Notes: generated from the letters alone by a model not told the origin. Positions 1 to 8,672 are shown, numbered from the stretch's first letter. The stretch: 64,000 nucleotides of DNA from Aphodosoma sp045658305 (GCA_045658305.1 JAZOUT010000059.1:1-64000); one strand, 5' to 3'. Translations and numbers: made by a program.

Positions 1-240
1 GAAATTTAAGCTGAAAGGAGTGTACTGAAGTACATGACTGAAGCTTAATATTGAGAACAACGCAGCAATTTGGGCATTATGACACATCGTCTTATTTTTA
101 CCATCCCCAACAAAACACTATCTCTTCAACCAAACCAACAAAGAACCAACCATCCAGCTCTTCTTCAACTCAGTTAAAACCCACTATTTCAATATCCTCT
201 TTAACCTCAAAAAAATCCACTAAAACACAGCTAACGCTCC
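1..240. other. Left-edge DNA with no supported gene
   Basis: No convincing gene lies here. Frame 1 closes with TAA at 7-9, so the first bases could be the tail of a gene outside the window, but there is too little to tell. An inverted repeat TGTACT-GA-AGTACA sits at 21-34. A 69-codon open frame at 51-260 is low in complexity (Ser/Thr/Gln rich), matches no family I recognise and runs into a palindromic repeat, so I treat it as chance. Confidence 0.4.
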
Positions 241-291
241 ATATTGTCCCCCTGTCTTAGGGGGACGAGCCCAATGGGCGGAGGGGGTTCA
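241..291 (+). repeat. GC-rich palindromic element, copy 1 (intergenic)
   Basis: The core is a perfect palindrome arm pair, GTCCCCC...GGGGGAC, followed by a GGAGGGGG tail. The first 27 or so bases are identical to the copy at 17599-17645. Related copies lie at 24059-24110 (minus strand) and, inside a coding gene, at 25559-25606 and 25753-25869. The element stands out as a GC island in AT-rich intergenic DNA. Confidence 0.8.
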
Positions 292-357
292 AAAATAATA
301 AAAAGCAACTCTTCAACCAAACCAACAAAGAACCAACCCTCCAGCATATTACAACAT

Positions 358-423
358 ACTATAAATATACTATAAATATAGGATAAATATACTATAAACA
401 TATTATAAACATACTATAACCAT
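358..423 (+). repeat. 11-bp iteron array, copy 1 (six units)
   Basis: There are six contiguous 11-bp units: ACTATAAATAT twice, AGGATAAATAT, ACTATAAACAT, ATTATAAACAT and ACTATAACCAT. The left flank TACAACAT is shared with other copies. The array ends about 160 bp upstream of the -7 element of the secDF promoter. The unit length is close to one helical turn, so the variable second and third bases fall on one face of the DNA. Function unknown. Confidence 0.85.
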
Positions 424-559
424 ATCCACAAAAACAGAATAGCACACCATATTCAAACAAACAAAGCAAATCCTCATTCTGCATAGCTCACAAAACATAA
501 CAAAATAAAACAATCTCACATTATATTATTAGCGAAATTAACGAATTTCAAAAAAACAC

Positions 560-590
560 TTGCATAATAGAAAAAAATTTACTAATTTTG
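560..590 (+). promoter_or_regulatory. Candidate secDF promoter
   Basis: A TTG at 560-562 and TAATTTTG at 583-590 are separated by 20 bp. This fits the Bacteroidota housekeeping promoter (TTTG-N19-21-TAnnTTTG). Transcription would start near 597, leaving a leader of about 105 nt before the secDF start at 702. Confidence 0.6.
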
Positions 591-701
591 CACCCCAAAT
601 TAGTGTGCATTAGTGGCTCTATGCCATTAGTGCGCCGCTTTTGATGTTTATAGCATTGAAAATCAATAAACTATTAAATAAATAAACTAATTAAAAACAT
701 T

Positions 702-3700
702 ATGCAAAACAAAGGATTTGTAAGATTACTTGCAGTAGCATTGATGTTGATTTGTCACTTTTATCTCTCTTTTTCTGTTGTAACTAACAATTACGACAAA
801 AAAGCTAAAGCTTATGCTAACGGAGATGACCAAGAGTACTACAACTTCATGGACTCTGTAGGTGGTGAAAAAGTATGGTTGGGCTATACTTTGCGCGAAT
901 GTCGCGAAAAAGAAATCGGTCTCGGCCTTGACCTTAAAGGCGGTATGAACGTTCAACTCGAAGTTTCTGTAGCAGACGTGCTTCGCGCTCTCTCTGATTA
1001 CAACACAAACGAAAACTTCAACCAAGCACTCCAACTCAGCCGCCAACGCCAAGCTAAATCTGGCGAAAATTTCTTGAAAATCTTCCAAGAAGAATTCGAA
1101 AAACTTGACCCTAATGCTCGCCTTGCGGGTATTTTCAGCACATACGACCTCAAAGACCGTATCTCAAGTTCAGCTACTAACGACGAAGTTGTAAAAGTTC
1201 TTCAAGAAGAAGTTAATAGTGCTATCGACAACTCATTCAACGTGCTCCGTTCTCGTATCGACCGTTTCGGTGTTGTTCAACCTAACATCCAACGTCTCGA
1301 TGTTGAAGGTCGTATCCTCGTTGAACTTCCAGGCGTAAAAGAACCAGAACGTGTACGTAAACTCCTCCAAGGTTCTGCTAACCTCGAATTCTGGGAAACT
1401 TACAAATATGCCGAAGTTGCTCCTTACCTCGAACAAGCTAACGCTGTAATCCGCGACATGAACCGCGCTACTGAAGAAGCTAACGCTACTGAAGTAGTAG
1501 AAGAACCAAAAGCTGAAGAAATAAAAGCAGAAGAAGTCGTTGCTGAAGCAGCAGAAACTACTGATTCAGTAGCTGACCTCGCAGCTGAACTTACTGCCGA
1601 AACTGAAACTACTGAAGCTGACCGCGAAGAAATGCGTCGCGAATACCCACTATTCAGCGTCCTTCAACCAATGCAAAACAATGGTCCTGTCGTAGGTCTT
1701 GCTCTCGGTTCTGACACTGCTGAAGTTAATGATATGCTCGCTATGAAACAAGTAGCTTCTCTCTTCCCTCGCGAACTCCGTTTCGTTTGGACAGTAAAAG
1801 CTATGGACCCAGAAGCTAAACAACCTGTATTCGAACTAATCGCTATCAAAGTTACTAACCGCGATGGTCGCGCTCCACTCGAAGGTGGCGTTGTAACTGA
1901 CGCTCGCGCTGACTTCGACCAATATTCTGCTGGTGCAACTGTAAGCATGAAAATGAATGCCGAAGGTGCTAAAACTTGGGCTCGTTTGACTAAAGAAAAC
2001 ATCGGTCGCGAAGTTGCTATCGTTCTCGATGGTTATGCTTATTCATTCCCTACAGTTAACACTGAAATCACTGGTGGTAGCTCACAAATCACAGGTAACT
2101 TCACTACTGAAGAAGCAAAAGACTTAGCTAACGTACTCAAATCTGGTAAAATGCCTGCTCCTGCTCGCATCATCCAAGAAGACGTTGTTGGTCCTTCTCT
2201 CGGTGAAGAAGCTATCCAATCAGGTTTGATGTCGTTCGTTATCGCGTTCGTACTCGTACTCCTCTATATGATTTTCTACTACGGCATGATTCCTGGTCTT
2301 ATCGCCGACGCTATGTTGCTTATCAACATCGTATTCTTGTTCGGTATCCTCGCTTCATTCCGCGCAGTATTGACATTGCCTGGTATCGCTGGTATCATCT
2401 TTACATTGGGTACAGCAGTCGATGCTAACGTGCTTATCTACGAACGTATCCGCGAAGAAATCAAAGGTGGCAAAAACCTTAAAAAAGCTATCGCTGATGG
2501 TTACAGCAACGCATTCTCTGCTATCGCCGATGCCAACATCACTACCCTCATCACTGGTATCATCTTGGTTTACTTCGGTACAGGTCCTATCAAAGGTTTC
2601 GCTACTACATTGATTATCGGTATCATCACATCTTTCTTCACAGCAGTATTCTTGTCTCGTCTCGTTTACGACCGTCTTGCTAGCCGTGAAAAAGATATGA
2701 ACCTCCAATTCACTACTGCTATCACTAAAAACTGGTTCCAAAACCTTTCAATCAACTTCGTTGAAAAACGTAAAATTGGTTATATCATCTCTGGTGTAGT
2801 TATCGCTATTGCTGTTATTTCTCTCGGATTCCGTGGTTTGAAACAAGGTATCGACTTCTCTGGTGGTCGCAACTATGTAGTTCGTTTCGAACAACCAGTT
2901 AACACTGACGAAGTTCGCGAAACTCTCAGCAACGTATTCGTTGACGCTCAAACAAGTGTTATCACTATGGGTGACAACAACCAAGTGCGTATCTCAACTA
3001 ACTACGGCAACGAGTCTATCGACGAAAATATCGATGCTCAAATCGAAAACATGCTCTACACAAGCCTCAAACCAATGATGAGCGAAAACGTAACAGAACA
3101 AATGTTCGTTGAACGCTATGTAGTTGACGGAGGCGAATATCGTGCAGCAAACCTCGACGACAGCACTTCATTCGGTATCCAAAGCTCACAAAAAGTAGGT
3201 CCTACAGTGGCTGACGACATCAAAACTTCAGCTATCTGGTCAATCCTCTTTGCTTTGATTGCTATTGCACTCTACATCCTCGTTCGTTTCCGCAACGTAG
3301 CATTCTCTATCGGTGCAGTTGTAGGTCTCGTTCACGACGTATTGTTCATCTTGGGTATCTACTCAATCTTCTATAGCATCATGCCTTTCTCACTCGAAAT
3401 CGACCAATCATTCATCGCTGCTATCTTGACCGTTATCGGTTACTCTATCAACGATACTGTGGTTGTATTCGACCGTATCCGTGAAAACGTAGGCTTGTAT
3501 CCAAAACGTGCTCTCAACGAATTGATTAACATGTCAGTTAACTCAACATTGAGCCGTACATTCTCTACATCATTCTCTACAGCATTGCCATTGCTCGCAA
3601 TGTTCATCTTCGGTGGTGAGACTATCCGTGGTTTCGTATTCGCAATCCTTCTCGGTGTAATCGTTGGTACTTACTCAACTATCTTCATCGCATCTCCAAT

Positions 3701-3746
3701 TGCATACGATATCCAACAAAAACAAGCTAAAAAATTGAATAAATAA
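702..3746 (+). CDS. secDF: Protein translocase SecDF (fused SecD-SecF)
   Basis: This is the inner-membrane accessory of the Sec translocon. It uses proton motive force to pull preproteins out on the periplasmic side. The 1014-residue protein joins SecD and SecF in one chain, as is usual in Bacteroidota. An N-terminal membrane segment is followed by the SecD signature GLGLDLKGGMNVQLEV near residue 75, the periplasmic P1 region, and six-helix RND-type bundles around residues 500-670 and 840-1005. SecF begins with RGLKQGIDFSGGRNYVVRF near residue 715. An Ala/Glu-rich low-complexity insert at about residues 245-310 interrupts P1. Codon use (CGC, CTC, GGT) resembles pckA and suggests high expression. 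It is monocistronic, with a strong terminator just downstream. Confidence 0.97.
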   Translation: MQNKGFVRLLAVALMLICHFYLSFSVVTNNYDKKAKAYANGDDQEYYNFMDSVGGEKVWLGYTLRECREKEIGLGLDLKGGMNVQLEVSVADVLRALSDYNTNENFNQALQLSRQRQAKSGENFLKIFQEEFEKLDPNARLAGIFSTYDLKDRISSSATNDEVVKVLQEEVNSAIDNSFNVLRSRIDRFGVVQPNIQRLDVEGRILVELPGVKEPERVRKLLQGSANLEFWETYKYAEVAPYLEQANAVIRDMNRATEEANATEVVEEPKAEEIKAEEVVAEAAETTDSVADLAAELTAETETTEADREEMRREYPLFSVLQPMQNNGPVVGLALGSDTAEVNDMLAMKQVASLFPRELRFVWTVKAMDPEAKQPVFELIAIKVTNRDGRAPLEGGVVTDARADFDQYSAGATVSMKMNAEGAKTWARLTKENIGREVAIVLDGYAYSFPTVNTEITGGSSQITGNFTTEEAKDLANVLKSGKMPAPARIIQEDVVGPSLGEEAIQSGLMSFVIAFVLVLLYMIFYYGMIPGLIADAMLLINIVFLFGILASFRAVLTLPGIAGIIFTLGTAVDANVLIYERIREEIKGGKNLKKAIADGYSNAFSAIADANITTLITGIILVYFGTGPIKGFATTLIIGIITSFFTAVFLSRLVYDRLASREKDMNLQFTTAITKNWFQNLSINFVEKRKIGYIISGVVIAIAVISLGFRGLKQGIDFSGGRNYVVRFEQPVNTDEVRETLSNVFVDAQTSVITMGDNNQVRISTNYGNESIDENIDAQIENMLYTSLKPMMSENVTEQMFVERYVVDGGEYRAANLDDSTSFGIQSSQKVGPTVADDIKTSAIWSILFALIAIALYILVRFRNVAFSIGAVVGLVHDVLFILGIYSIFYSIMPFSLEIDQSFIAAILTVIGYSINDTVVVFDRIRENVGLYPKRALNELINMSVNSTLSRTFSTSFSTALPLLAMFIFGGETIRGFVFAILLGVIVGTYSTIFIASPIAYDIQQKQAKKLNK

Positions 3747-3765
3747 TAAACATTCAATAACAATA

Positions 3766-3800
3766 AAAAGGCGTTTAACCGATGGTTAAACGCCTTTTTA
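3766..3800 (+). terminator. Rho-independent terminator of secDF
   Basis: The hairpin AAGGCGTTTAACC-gat-GGTTAAACGCCTT is followed by a T-run. It begins 20 bp after the secDF stop. Confidence 0.9.
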
Positions 3801-3829
3801 TTACCCTAATTCAACTAATTAAAACTAAT

Positions 3830-3950
3830 ATATAAAGTCCTCAAAGAGGGCTAATTATACTTAACCGCTGCGTGACTGACCAAAGGGAAGGAACCTGCGG
3901 AAAATAACATATCCCATTCTCAACGTCCCCAACGGGGGCGAACACACAAT
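3830..3950. repeat. GC-rich hairpin repeats between secDF and the ncRNA
   Basis: This stretch holds short palindromes of the type CTCAAAGAGGG and CGTCCCC-aac-GGGGGCG. Similar 'CCTCAACGAGG' and 'CCCC-aac-GGGG' motifs recur at 18880-19065. No open frame is supported. They look like REP-type intergenic palindromes. Confidence 0.45.
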
Positions 3951-3986
3951 AATTAAAATCACATACACAATTAAATTTACAAAAAA

Positions 3987-4018
3987 TTTGGTTATCTAAT
4001 CTATTTTCACTATCTTTG
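3987..4018 (+). promoter_or_regulatory. Candidate promoter of the structured RNA
   Basis: TTTG at 3987-3990 and TATCTTTG at 4011-4018 are separated by 20 bp, an excellent match to the Bacteroidota consensus. The predicted start near 4025 coincides with the 5' edge of the structured RNA. Confidence 0.75.
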
Positions 4019-4024
4019 CATAAA

Positions 4025-4291
4025 ATACAAAAACATATATATACATAAGGCGTTTATACGACCTTAGTCTTTGATCATTAAGAATCTCGCAAATTCATAA
4101 TCCAATCAAATGACTAAGCAATATAGATGACTCGTGATATGTATCCATACACGCTTCATATATCCACTATATGAGGTGCTTGTTGGTATATACATATCGA
4201 CGTGGGCTTCTGTGTTGCTTGTCTCTGATTGGATGGGCATGCGAGAGCCTTTAATGGTGGAGACGAGTAACTAAAAGCTCCACGTTTTTTT
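4025..4291 (+). ncRNA. Rod-shaped structured RNA, 6S-like, ending in its own terminator
   Basis: Long-range pairing visible by eye builds one rod about 180 nt long. CATTAA (4076-4081) pairs with TTAATG (4251-4256), TCTCGC (4085-4090) with GCGAGA (4241-4246), and ATCCAATCA (4100-4108) with TGATTGGAT (4226-4234). Further in, GAC.AAGCAA (4112-4121) pairs with TTGCTTGTC (4215-4223) and ATATGTAT (4137-4144) with ATACATAT (4190-4197). The apical hairpin is 4154-4176. Unpaired internal loops separate the helices. A promoter at 3987-4018 and a terminator at 4257-4291 frame a unit of about 265 nt. The overall shape resembles 6S RNA, but family membership is my inference. Because the terminator abuts the next start codon, it could instead be an attenuator leader. 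Confidence 0.75.
4257..4291 (+). terminator. Terminator of the structured RNA, abutting the XRE start codon
   Basis: GTGGAG (4257-4262) pairs with CTCCAC (4278-4283) and is followed by G and seven T. The last T directly precedes the ATG at 4292. Confidence 0.8.
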
Positions 4292-4516
4292 ATGGCTCAC
4301 ATTGGACAAATCATCAGAGAAGAACTCAAACAACAAGGACGCACAGTCACATGGCTCGCCAAAACCATCAACTGCGACCGCACAAACATCTACAACATTT
4401 TCGCTCGCGAAAGCATCGATACCAAGCTACTGACCAGAATTAGCAAAGCCCTCAACCGAAACTTCTTCGAAATACTCACCCAAGAACTCAACTCAGACTC
4501 AAAAGCGTCAAAATAA
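4292..4516 (+). CDS. Small XRE/Cro-family DNA-binding protein
   Basis: This 74-residue protein is essentially a single helix-turn-helix domain. GQIIREELKQQGRTVTWLAK forms the first helices, and CDRTNIYNIFARESIDTKLL the turn and recognition helix. Homologues of this length are common regulators in Bacteroidota; the target is unknown. The start is fixed because the family begins at this Met and no upstream in-frame start exists. The ATG follows the terminator T-run of the structured RNA with no spacer and no Shine-Dalgarno sequence, so expression may depend on read-through or on an unseen internal promoter. The C-terminal tail is short and polar. Confidence 0.85.
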   Translation: MAHIGQIIREELKQQGRTVTWLAKTINCDRTNIYNIFARESIDTKLLTRISKALNRNFFEILTQELNSDSKASK

Positions 4517-4553
4517 TTCAACAAATCCGTAGAATTATCTTGACGCTTTCCTT

Positions 4554-4584
4554 TTTGCCACTCAAAAAATAACATATACCTTTG
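4554..4584 (+). promoter_or_regulatory. Candidate promoter for the small-gene/WG-repeat cassette
   Basis: TTTG at 4554-4557 and TACCTTTG at 4577-4584 are 19 bp apart. Transcription would start about 75 nt before the 55-codon gene at 4666. Confidence 0.65.
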
Positions 4585-4665
4585 TGTATTATTAAAATAG
4601 TTTAATTTAACATAAAAAACATAAACAATAAAAAAACATTGTATAACTTTTAAAAATTAAACACT

Positions 4666-4833
4666 ATGACATTTGAAGTTGGTAAAACTTATACTGTTAC
4701 CAAAGCAGACGGAACAGTACTAACATTTAAATTTCTTGGAGGCAATCCTCTTAAAGTCGAATTTAACGGCAAAATCTATGATTTTCTACAATTCATAGGC
4801 ATATTTCTCGATATAAAAGAGGTAAAAATATAA
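4666..4833 (+). CDS. Small hypothetical protein (55 aa)
   Basis: ATG at 4666 opens a 55-codon frame beginning MTFEVGKTYTVTKADGTVL and ending in TAA at 4831-4833. The composition suggests a small beta-barrel: alternating hydrophobic and polar residues with Gly/Asn turns, including FKFLGGNPLKVEFNGK. No signal peptide. It sits 80 nt downstream of a good promoter and heads a run of co-directional genes, which supports it being real. No family recognised. Confidence 0.6.
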   Translation: MTFEVGKTYTVTKADGTVLTFKFLGGNPLKVEFNGKIYDFLQFIGIFLDIKEVKI

Positions 4834-4877
4834 AAAACTAAATTTACGTATACACAAAACTAAAACTTATTATAAAT

Positions 4878-5054
4878 ATGGGAATAATACTACACTTTGC
4901 CATAGTGGTACTTTGTGCTACAATATGTAAAAATATTGCTATTCAAAAAGGCTACAATCATAAATGGGCTATGGTTTGGGGCATTTTAGGTGCCGCAATT
5001 GCGGTAATTCTTTATACTTGTTTACCTGATAAAAATAATGAAAATAAGCAATAA
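4878..5054 (+). CDS. Small two-helix membrane protein (58 aa)
   Basis: ATG at 4878 begins a 58-codon frame with two hydrophobic stretches, roughly residues 3-19 (IILHFAIVVLCATIC) and 31-50 (AMVWGILGAAIAVILYTC). They are joined by a charged loop and followed by a polar DKNNENKQ tail. It lies 44 nt after the 55-codon gene and 23 nt before the WG-repeat gene, so it is probably co-transcribed with both. The topology resembles small inner-membrane accessory proteins. No specific function can be assigned. Confidence 0.6.
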   Translation: MGIILHFAIVVLCATICKNIAIQKGYNHKWAMVWGILGAAIAVILYTCLPDKNNENKQ

Positions 5055-5077
5055 ATAAACTTACAATCTATAAAATT

Positions 5078-7330
5078 ATGAAAAGACTTATATTTTCAAC
5101 AATCGGAATGATTATATGTGCATTTTTGACATACTCATCTGCTCAAACATTAGATGTATATTACAAAAATGAAAAAGCCTATGAAGATGCCAAAATAAAT
5201 GGGCTATATAAAGAAAAACATAAAAATGGCAAATATGGTTTTGTAAATACAAAAGGTAAATTTATCATAAAACCAGTATTCGATGAAGTAAGTGAATTTA
5301 AAAATGAACTATCATTAATTCAATACAATAATAAATGGGGAATTATTGACATAAGAGGCAACGTAATAATAAACCCAGAATATACATTAAAACCAAAACT
5401 AGTCAAATATCATAATAAATCTGATGTAGCCCAATATATATTATTTAATAATCTTGCTGTCATTTTTTGTGAAGATAAAAAAAATATCATTATCAATATA
5501 AAACAAGCTATTCAAAAAGAGTATAATAATAGCTTTTACATTCAAGAAGATTATAATAACCTTTTTATAACAGAAGTCCTTGCAAATGAAAAATTTCTGT
5601 ATGGAGAAACTTATTATATAAATCACCAAGGACAATTATTAAAATTTGATTCGTTAGCAACCATCCAAAATTTAAATATTACTAGAAATACAAATTTATT
5701 TATCTATAAACAAGATTCATATTTAGGCGCAATTGATTTAAAATTAGGGGAAACACTAACTCCAACAAATAAATATAAAGATTTTACTAAACAAAAATAT
5801 GGCATAATTCTTTCTGGACATACTAGTAATGCGTATTTATATTATGATTATTTAAAGCACAAATACACTTTGTTAGAAAGTTATAGTTCTATAACAGAAG
5901 AGATTAATAATAAAATAACTTTTATCAAATATCATAATTTACGACTTTCCCCCAATTATCTAATTGTAAACAATTCAACCCATAGCGTTTTTTTTGACAA
6001 TGTAACTTCTATAAAAAAACATATCATAGATAATGATTCTATAATAGAAATAACACTAAAAGATGGCAAAAAAGGTCTCATAAAAACAGATGGAACAACT
6101 ATTGTTCCTCCAGGTTCAGAATTTGAAATAAAATCAAAATACATTATCATTTCAAAAAAATATAATAAATGTCATAATACCAATAGATATGGAATTTTAA
6201 ATATGAACGGAGATACACTTGTTCCTCCGATTATGGCAAAAGAAGATATTGTCATAAAAAATAATTCATACCTTATATTCTCAAATAGGAATCAAGATGA
6301 TTGGTGTATTACAACAGCAGAATATGTTATTGCCTATAATGATGATAAAGAAAATTTATATAAAGCAATTAAAGAAGGTTACGACTTCCAATGCTCCGAT
6401 TTAGAAACTTTAATAGCACAAAAAGAATGGGATACAATCACTACCATTCCCTTACCTCTCGAAGATCAATTAAAATCAAATGTAAGATATAGTATTCCTA
6501 ATACCAATACAGAAAGTGATTACTTATATAAAGAAGAATTATTTAATAATATAATGTACACAAATGTAGTTTTGAAATATTTTTATTCTGATTATAAAGG
6601 AAATTATACCCAATATAGAGGTAACACCCATTTATATACAAAGAGCGACAACGATCCTTATAATGCCCATATCGTAGCAAGAAAACACGAACAAGGAGAA
6701 GTTTATTTAATTATTAAAAATTCTGAATTTAAAATTTCAGATCTCATAAAGTTCTCTGGAAATTTAGACATAAAAATTACCTATATAGCTTATCTATCAA
6801 ATGGGAAAGCAATATTAAGGACATATAGCCCTGAAGACAAAGGTATGTTTATAATTGATATCAATAATCAAAAAATAGAAAAATACATTAGTCTATATAG
6901 AGAAAAAATAATTAATTTTAATGATGTTAAAGATGTGTTTTATAACCTTTATGTAGGGGATAATGGTTTTTATTTCTTTAATAGTGACATATCTTTACTT
7001 ATAAAATTTGATAACAACGGAGAAGTTATATGGAAATTCAGTGGTTTAAAAGGTGATCACTTTATTGATTTTGATGAAAATGAGAAATATGTCATAATTA
7101 CAGGTTATAATACAGTTGAAAAATATTATCAAAGAGAAAATCCAATGATGGTTATCTTAGACAAAAAAACTGGAAATATTATCGAACGAAATGTTGAAGA
7201 CTATATTATTAACGAAGAAGTTAACAATTTTTGGACAAATGCAACATGGCGTGATGATAAATATATATTACAAAAAAGAAAAAAAGAAAATAGCAAAAAG
7301 TATATAACTAAAATAGTTAAGTTTCAATAA
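5078..7330 (+). CDS. Secreted WG-repeat protein (750 aa)
   Basis: An N-terminal signal peptide (FSTIGMIICAFLTYSSAQ, cleavage likely near residue 22) sends this protein to the periplasm or cell surface. Residues about 45-110 carry two WG-type repeats (KYGFVNTKGKFIIKPVF, then KWGIIDIRGNVIINPEY). Further degenerate copies appear near 330-345 (KKGLIKTDGTTIVPP) and 370-385 (RYGILNMNGDTLVPP). The C-terminal 300 residues look like a beta-propeller-type sensor (GKAILRTYSPEDKGMFIID, GEVIWKF). WG repeats are widespread in Bacteroidota with unclear roles. Base composition is markedly more AT-rich than the surrounding core genes, consistent with horizontal acquisition. Probably co-transcribed with the lipoprotein gene 39 nt downstream. 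Confidence 0.75.
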   Translation: MKRLIFSTIGMIICAFLTYSSAQTLDVYYKNEKAYEDAKINGLYKEKHKNGKYGFVNTKGKFIIKPVFDEVSEFKNELSLIQYNNKWGIIDIRGNVIINPEYTLKPKLVKYHNKSDVAQYILFNNLAVIFCEDKKNIIINIKQAIQKEYNNSFYIQEDYNNLFITEVLANEKFLYGETYYINHQGQLLKFDSLATIQNLNITRNTNLFIYKQDSYLGAIDLKLGETLTPTNKYKDFTKQKYGIILSGHTSNAYLYYDYLKHKYTLLESYSSITEEINNKITFIKYHNLRLSPNYLIVNNSTHSVFFDNVTSIKKHIIDNDSIIEITLKDGKKGLIKTDGTTIVPPGSEFEIKSKYIIISKKYNKCHNTNRYGILNMNGDTLVPPIMAKEDIVIKNNSYLIFSNRNQDDWCITTAEYVIAYNDDKENLYKAIKEGYDFQCSDLETLIAQKEWDTITTIPLPLEDQLKSNVRYSIPNTNTESDYLYKEELFNNIMYTNVVLKYFYSDYKGNYTQYRGNTHLYTKSDNDPYNAHIVARKHEQGEVYLIIKNSEFKISDLIKFSGNLDIKITYIAYLSNGKAILRTYSPEDKGMFIIDINNQKIEKYISLYREKIINFNDVKDVFYNLYVGDNGFYFFNSDISLLIKFDNNGEVIWKFSGLKGDHFIDFDENEKYVIITGYNTVEKYYQRENPMMVILDKKTGNIIERNVEDYIINEEVNNFWTNATWRDDKYILQKRKKENSKKYITKIVKFQ

Positions 7331-7369
7331 TACATCATATTAATAATAACTAAAAAACAATTTTAACCT

Positions 7370-7825
7370 ATGAAAACATTTTATCGAACATTTTCAGTAG
7401 TACTACTGATTACAGCTCCTCTTTTAATGACATCTTGTTGGAATTCTAGTTCAAATTATAATTCAAGTTATACATCAAATTCAAGTTATACATCAAAATC
7501 ACCAGTTGGATCTTATCGCCGATATTTCGACGACAAAACAACATATTATCAATATAATATAAATAGCGATGGCACAGCAACGATAACTGGCAGAACTTCT
7601 GATTGCATAAAAAATGGAAAAATGACATATAAAGATAGACCCATTGTGCATACATATTGGGAATATTTAGATGGGAGTTCAAAAGATGTTATTCGCATAA
7701 AAGATCCTGGAGAAATTGGAGATATGATATTTTGTTATATAGTCCTTAGCGAAAATAAAATATATCTTTCAAGACATAGCTATCATTCTAAACATAATGG
7801 ACTTGAAATAATTAAAATCAATTAA
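7370..7825 (+). CDS. Putative lipoprotein (151 aa)
   Basis: A lipoprotein signal peptide (VVLLITAPLLMTSC) ends in a Cys near residue 23. A low-complexity Ser/Asn/Tyr linker with tandem 'NSSYTS' units follows (nucleotide repeats at 7447-7500). A small beta-rich domain (GSYRRYFDDKTTYYQYNI, DGTATITGRTSD) closes the protein. It resembles generic Bacteroidota META/lipocalin-like lipoproteins, but I cannot name a family. It is co-directional with the WG-repeat gene and equally AT-rich, so part of the same accessory cassette. Confidence 0.65.
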   Translation: MKTFYRTFSVVLLITAPLLMTSCWNSSSNYNSSYTSNSSYTSKSPVGSYRRYFDDKTTYYQYNINSDGTATITGRTSDCIKNGKMTYKDRPIVHTYWEYLDGSSKDVIRIKDPGEIGDMIFCYIVLSENKIYLSRHSYHSKHNGLEIIKIN

Positions 7826-7961
7826 AGTCAAAACACATGAAAAATAATTTTGAAAAATAGTAAATGGTAATTTATCCTAAAAATAGATTTGCTATATTCA
7901 CAAAATCAAAACAATATACTTTTAATTTACAATTAATATTAACTATTAAACAAAAACAATT

Positions 7962-8147
7962 ATGAAATTTTGCAAAATTAATTCCGAAAATGAAACAATT
8001 GAATTCTTAGTTTTTAACTTTGATGGACAAGGTTCTGCGCTTGTAATAGAAAATGATAGCGATTCTATTGATATTAAAACATCAGAAGAAGTAAAGGATA
8101 TTATTCTTGGCAAAAAATATAAAGACCAAGAATATAGATTAATATAA
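7962..8147 (+). CDS. Small hypothetical protein (61 aa)
   Basis: This short acidic protein begins MKFCKINSENETIEFLVF. It has no signal peptide or membrane segment. A 136-nt gap separates it from the lipoprotein gene, and a strong terminator follows 44 bp after its stop, so it closes the cassette that starts at 4666. The codon pattern matches its neighbours. No family recognised; it could be an immunity or accessory protein, but nothing in the sequence shows that. Confidence 0.5.
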   Translation: MKFCKINSENETIEFLVFNFDGQGSALVIENDSDSIDIKTSEEVKDIILGKKYKDQEYRLI

Positions 8148-8190
8148 CAAATACTAAACTACATCAAATTAAAATTTAGCAGTTAAAATA

Positions 8191-8231
8191 AAAATCGACC
8201 AAACACAGATTTATCCAATTTGGTCGATTTT
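8191..8231 (+). terminator. Terminator closing the WG-repeat cassette
   Basis: A perfect 13-bp stem, AAAATCGACCAAA / TTTGGTCGATTTT, encloses a 15-nt loop. A near copy of the whole hairpin with one stem mismatch is found at 8732-8772. Confidence 0.75.
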
Positions 8232-8332
8232 ATTATTTTAGTCATAGAAGATACAAAACAAAAATAATCCCTATCAATTTTAACATCAATTCAATATAAA
8301 ACGCCGAAGATCTGTCATTTTTTTTTCTGCAG

Positions 8333-8437
8333 ATAAAAATTTTAGTTTTTAGCGAAGCACATGTCAAAATACAATAACCTCGCAGCCTTAACCCCTATAA
8401 ATATTTGTCCTTATATCATTCTGTCTAAAAAAACTAC
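8333..8437. repeat. MITE-like element, truncated copy
   Basis: The bases before 8437 read like the right half of the 11738-12003 element: TTTAGTTT..AGCGA, a short AT-rich spacer, then the terminal motif TGTCCTTATATCATTCTGTCT. The left terminus is not evident. The surrounding 8232-8890 stretch holds no supported gene. Confidence 0.5.
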
Positions 8438-8484
8438 CGTGCATCCATAGGCAAAAAAATTATATCTAACTCACGAAAAAGTAA

Positions 8485-8672
8485 TCTTCGAATTTTCAAA
8501 TTTTCAAACTTTCAAACTTTCGAAGTACGCAGTTTTGATGTGCACATTGAGAGTGGTTGCGGTTTTCTTCGGTGCAGGTTGCTTGAAGGTTGCTTGATAG
8601 AAAGAGGAGAAATACACACTCACATTGTGTATTTACCCTCAAAAAGTTCGAAAATTTGAAAATTTGAAAGCT
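8485..8672. repeat. Inverted TTTCAAA/TTTGAAA tracts flanking a unique core
   Basis: Tandem TTTTCAAA units at 8489-8523 face their complement, TTTGAAAATTTGAAAG, at 8646-8672. Between them lies about 120 bp containing GGTTGCTTGAAGGTTGCTTGA, a motif shared with the dispersed repeats at 15085-15163 and 49083-49165. No coding potential is supported. Confidence 0.45.

Noticed and set aside
51..260. 69-codon open frame at the left edge
   Set aside because: Low-complexity Ser/Thr/Gln composition, no family match, and its 3' end enters a palindromic repeat.
358..423. Reading the 11-bp arrays as CRISPR or as plasmid-type replication iterons
   Set aside because: Units are contiguous, without spacers, and no Rep gene is near; five dispersed copies on a chromosome do not fit an origin.
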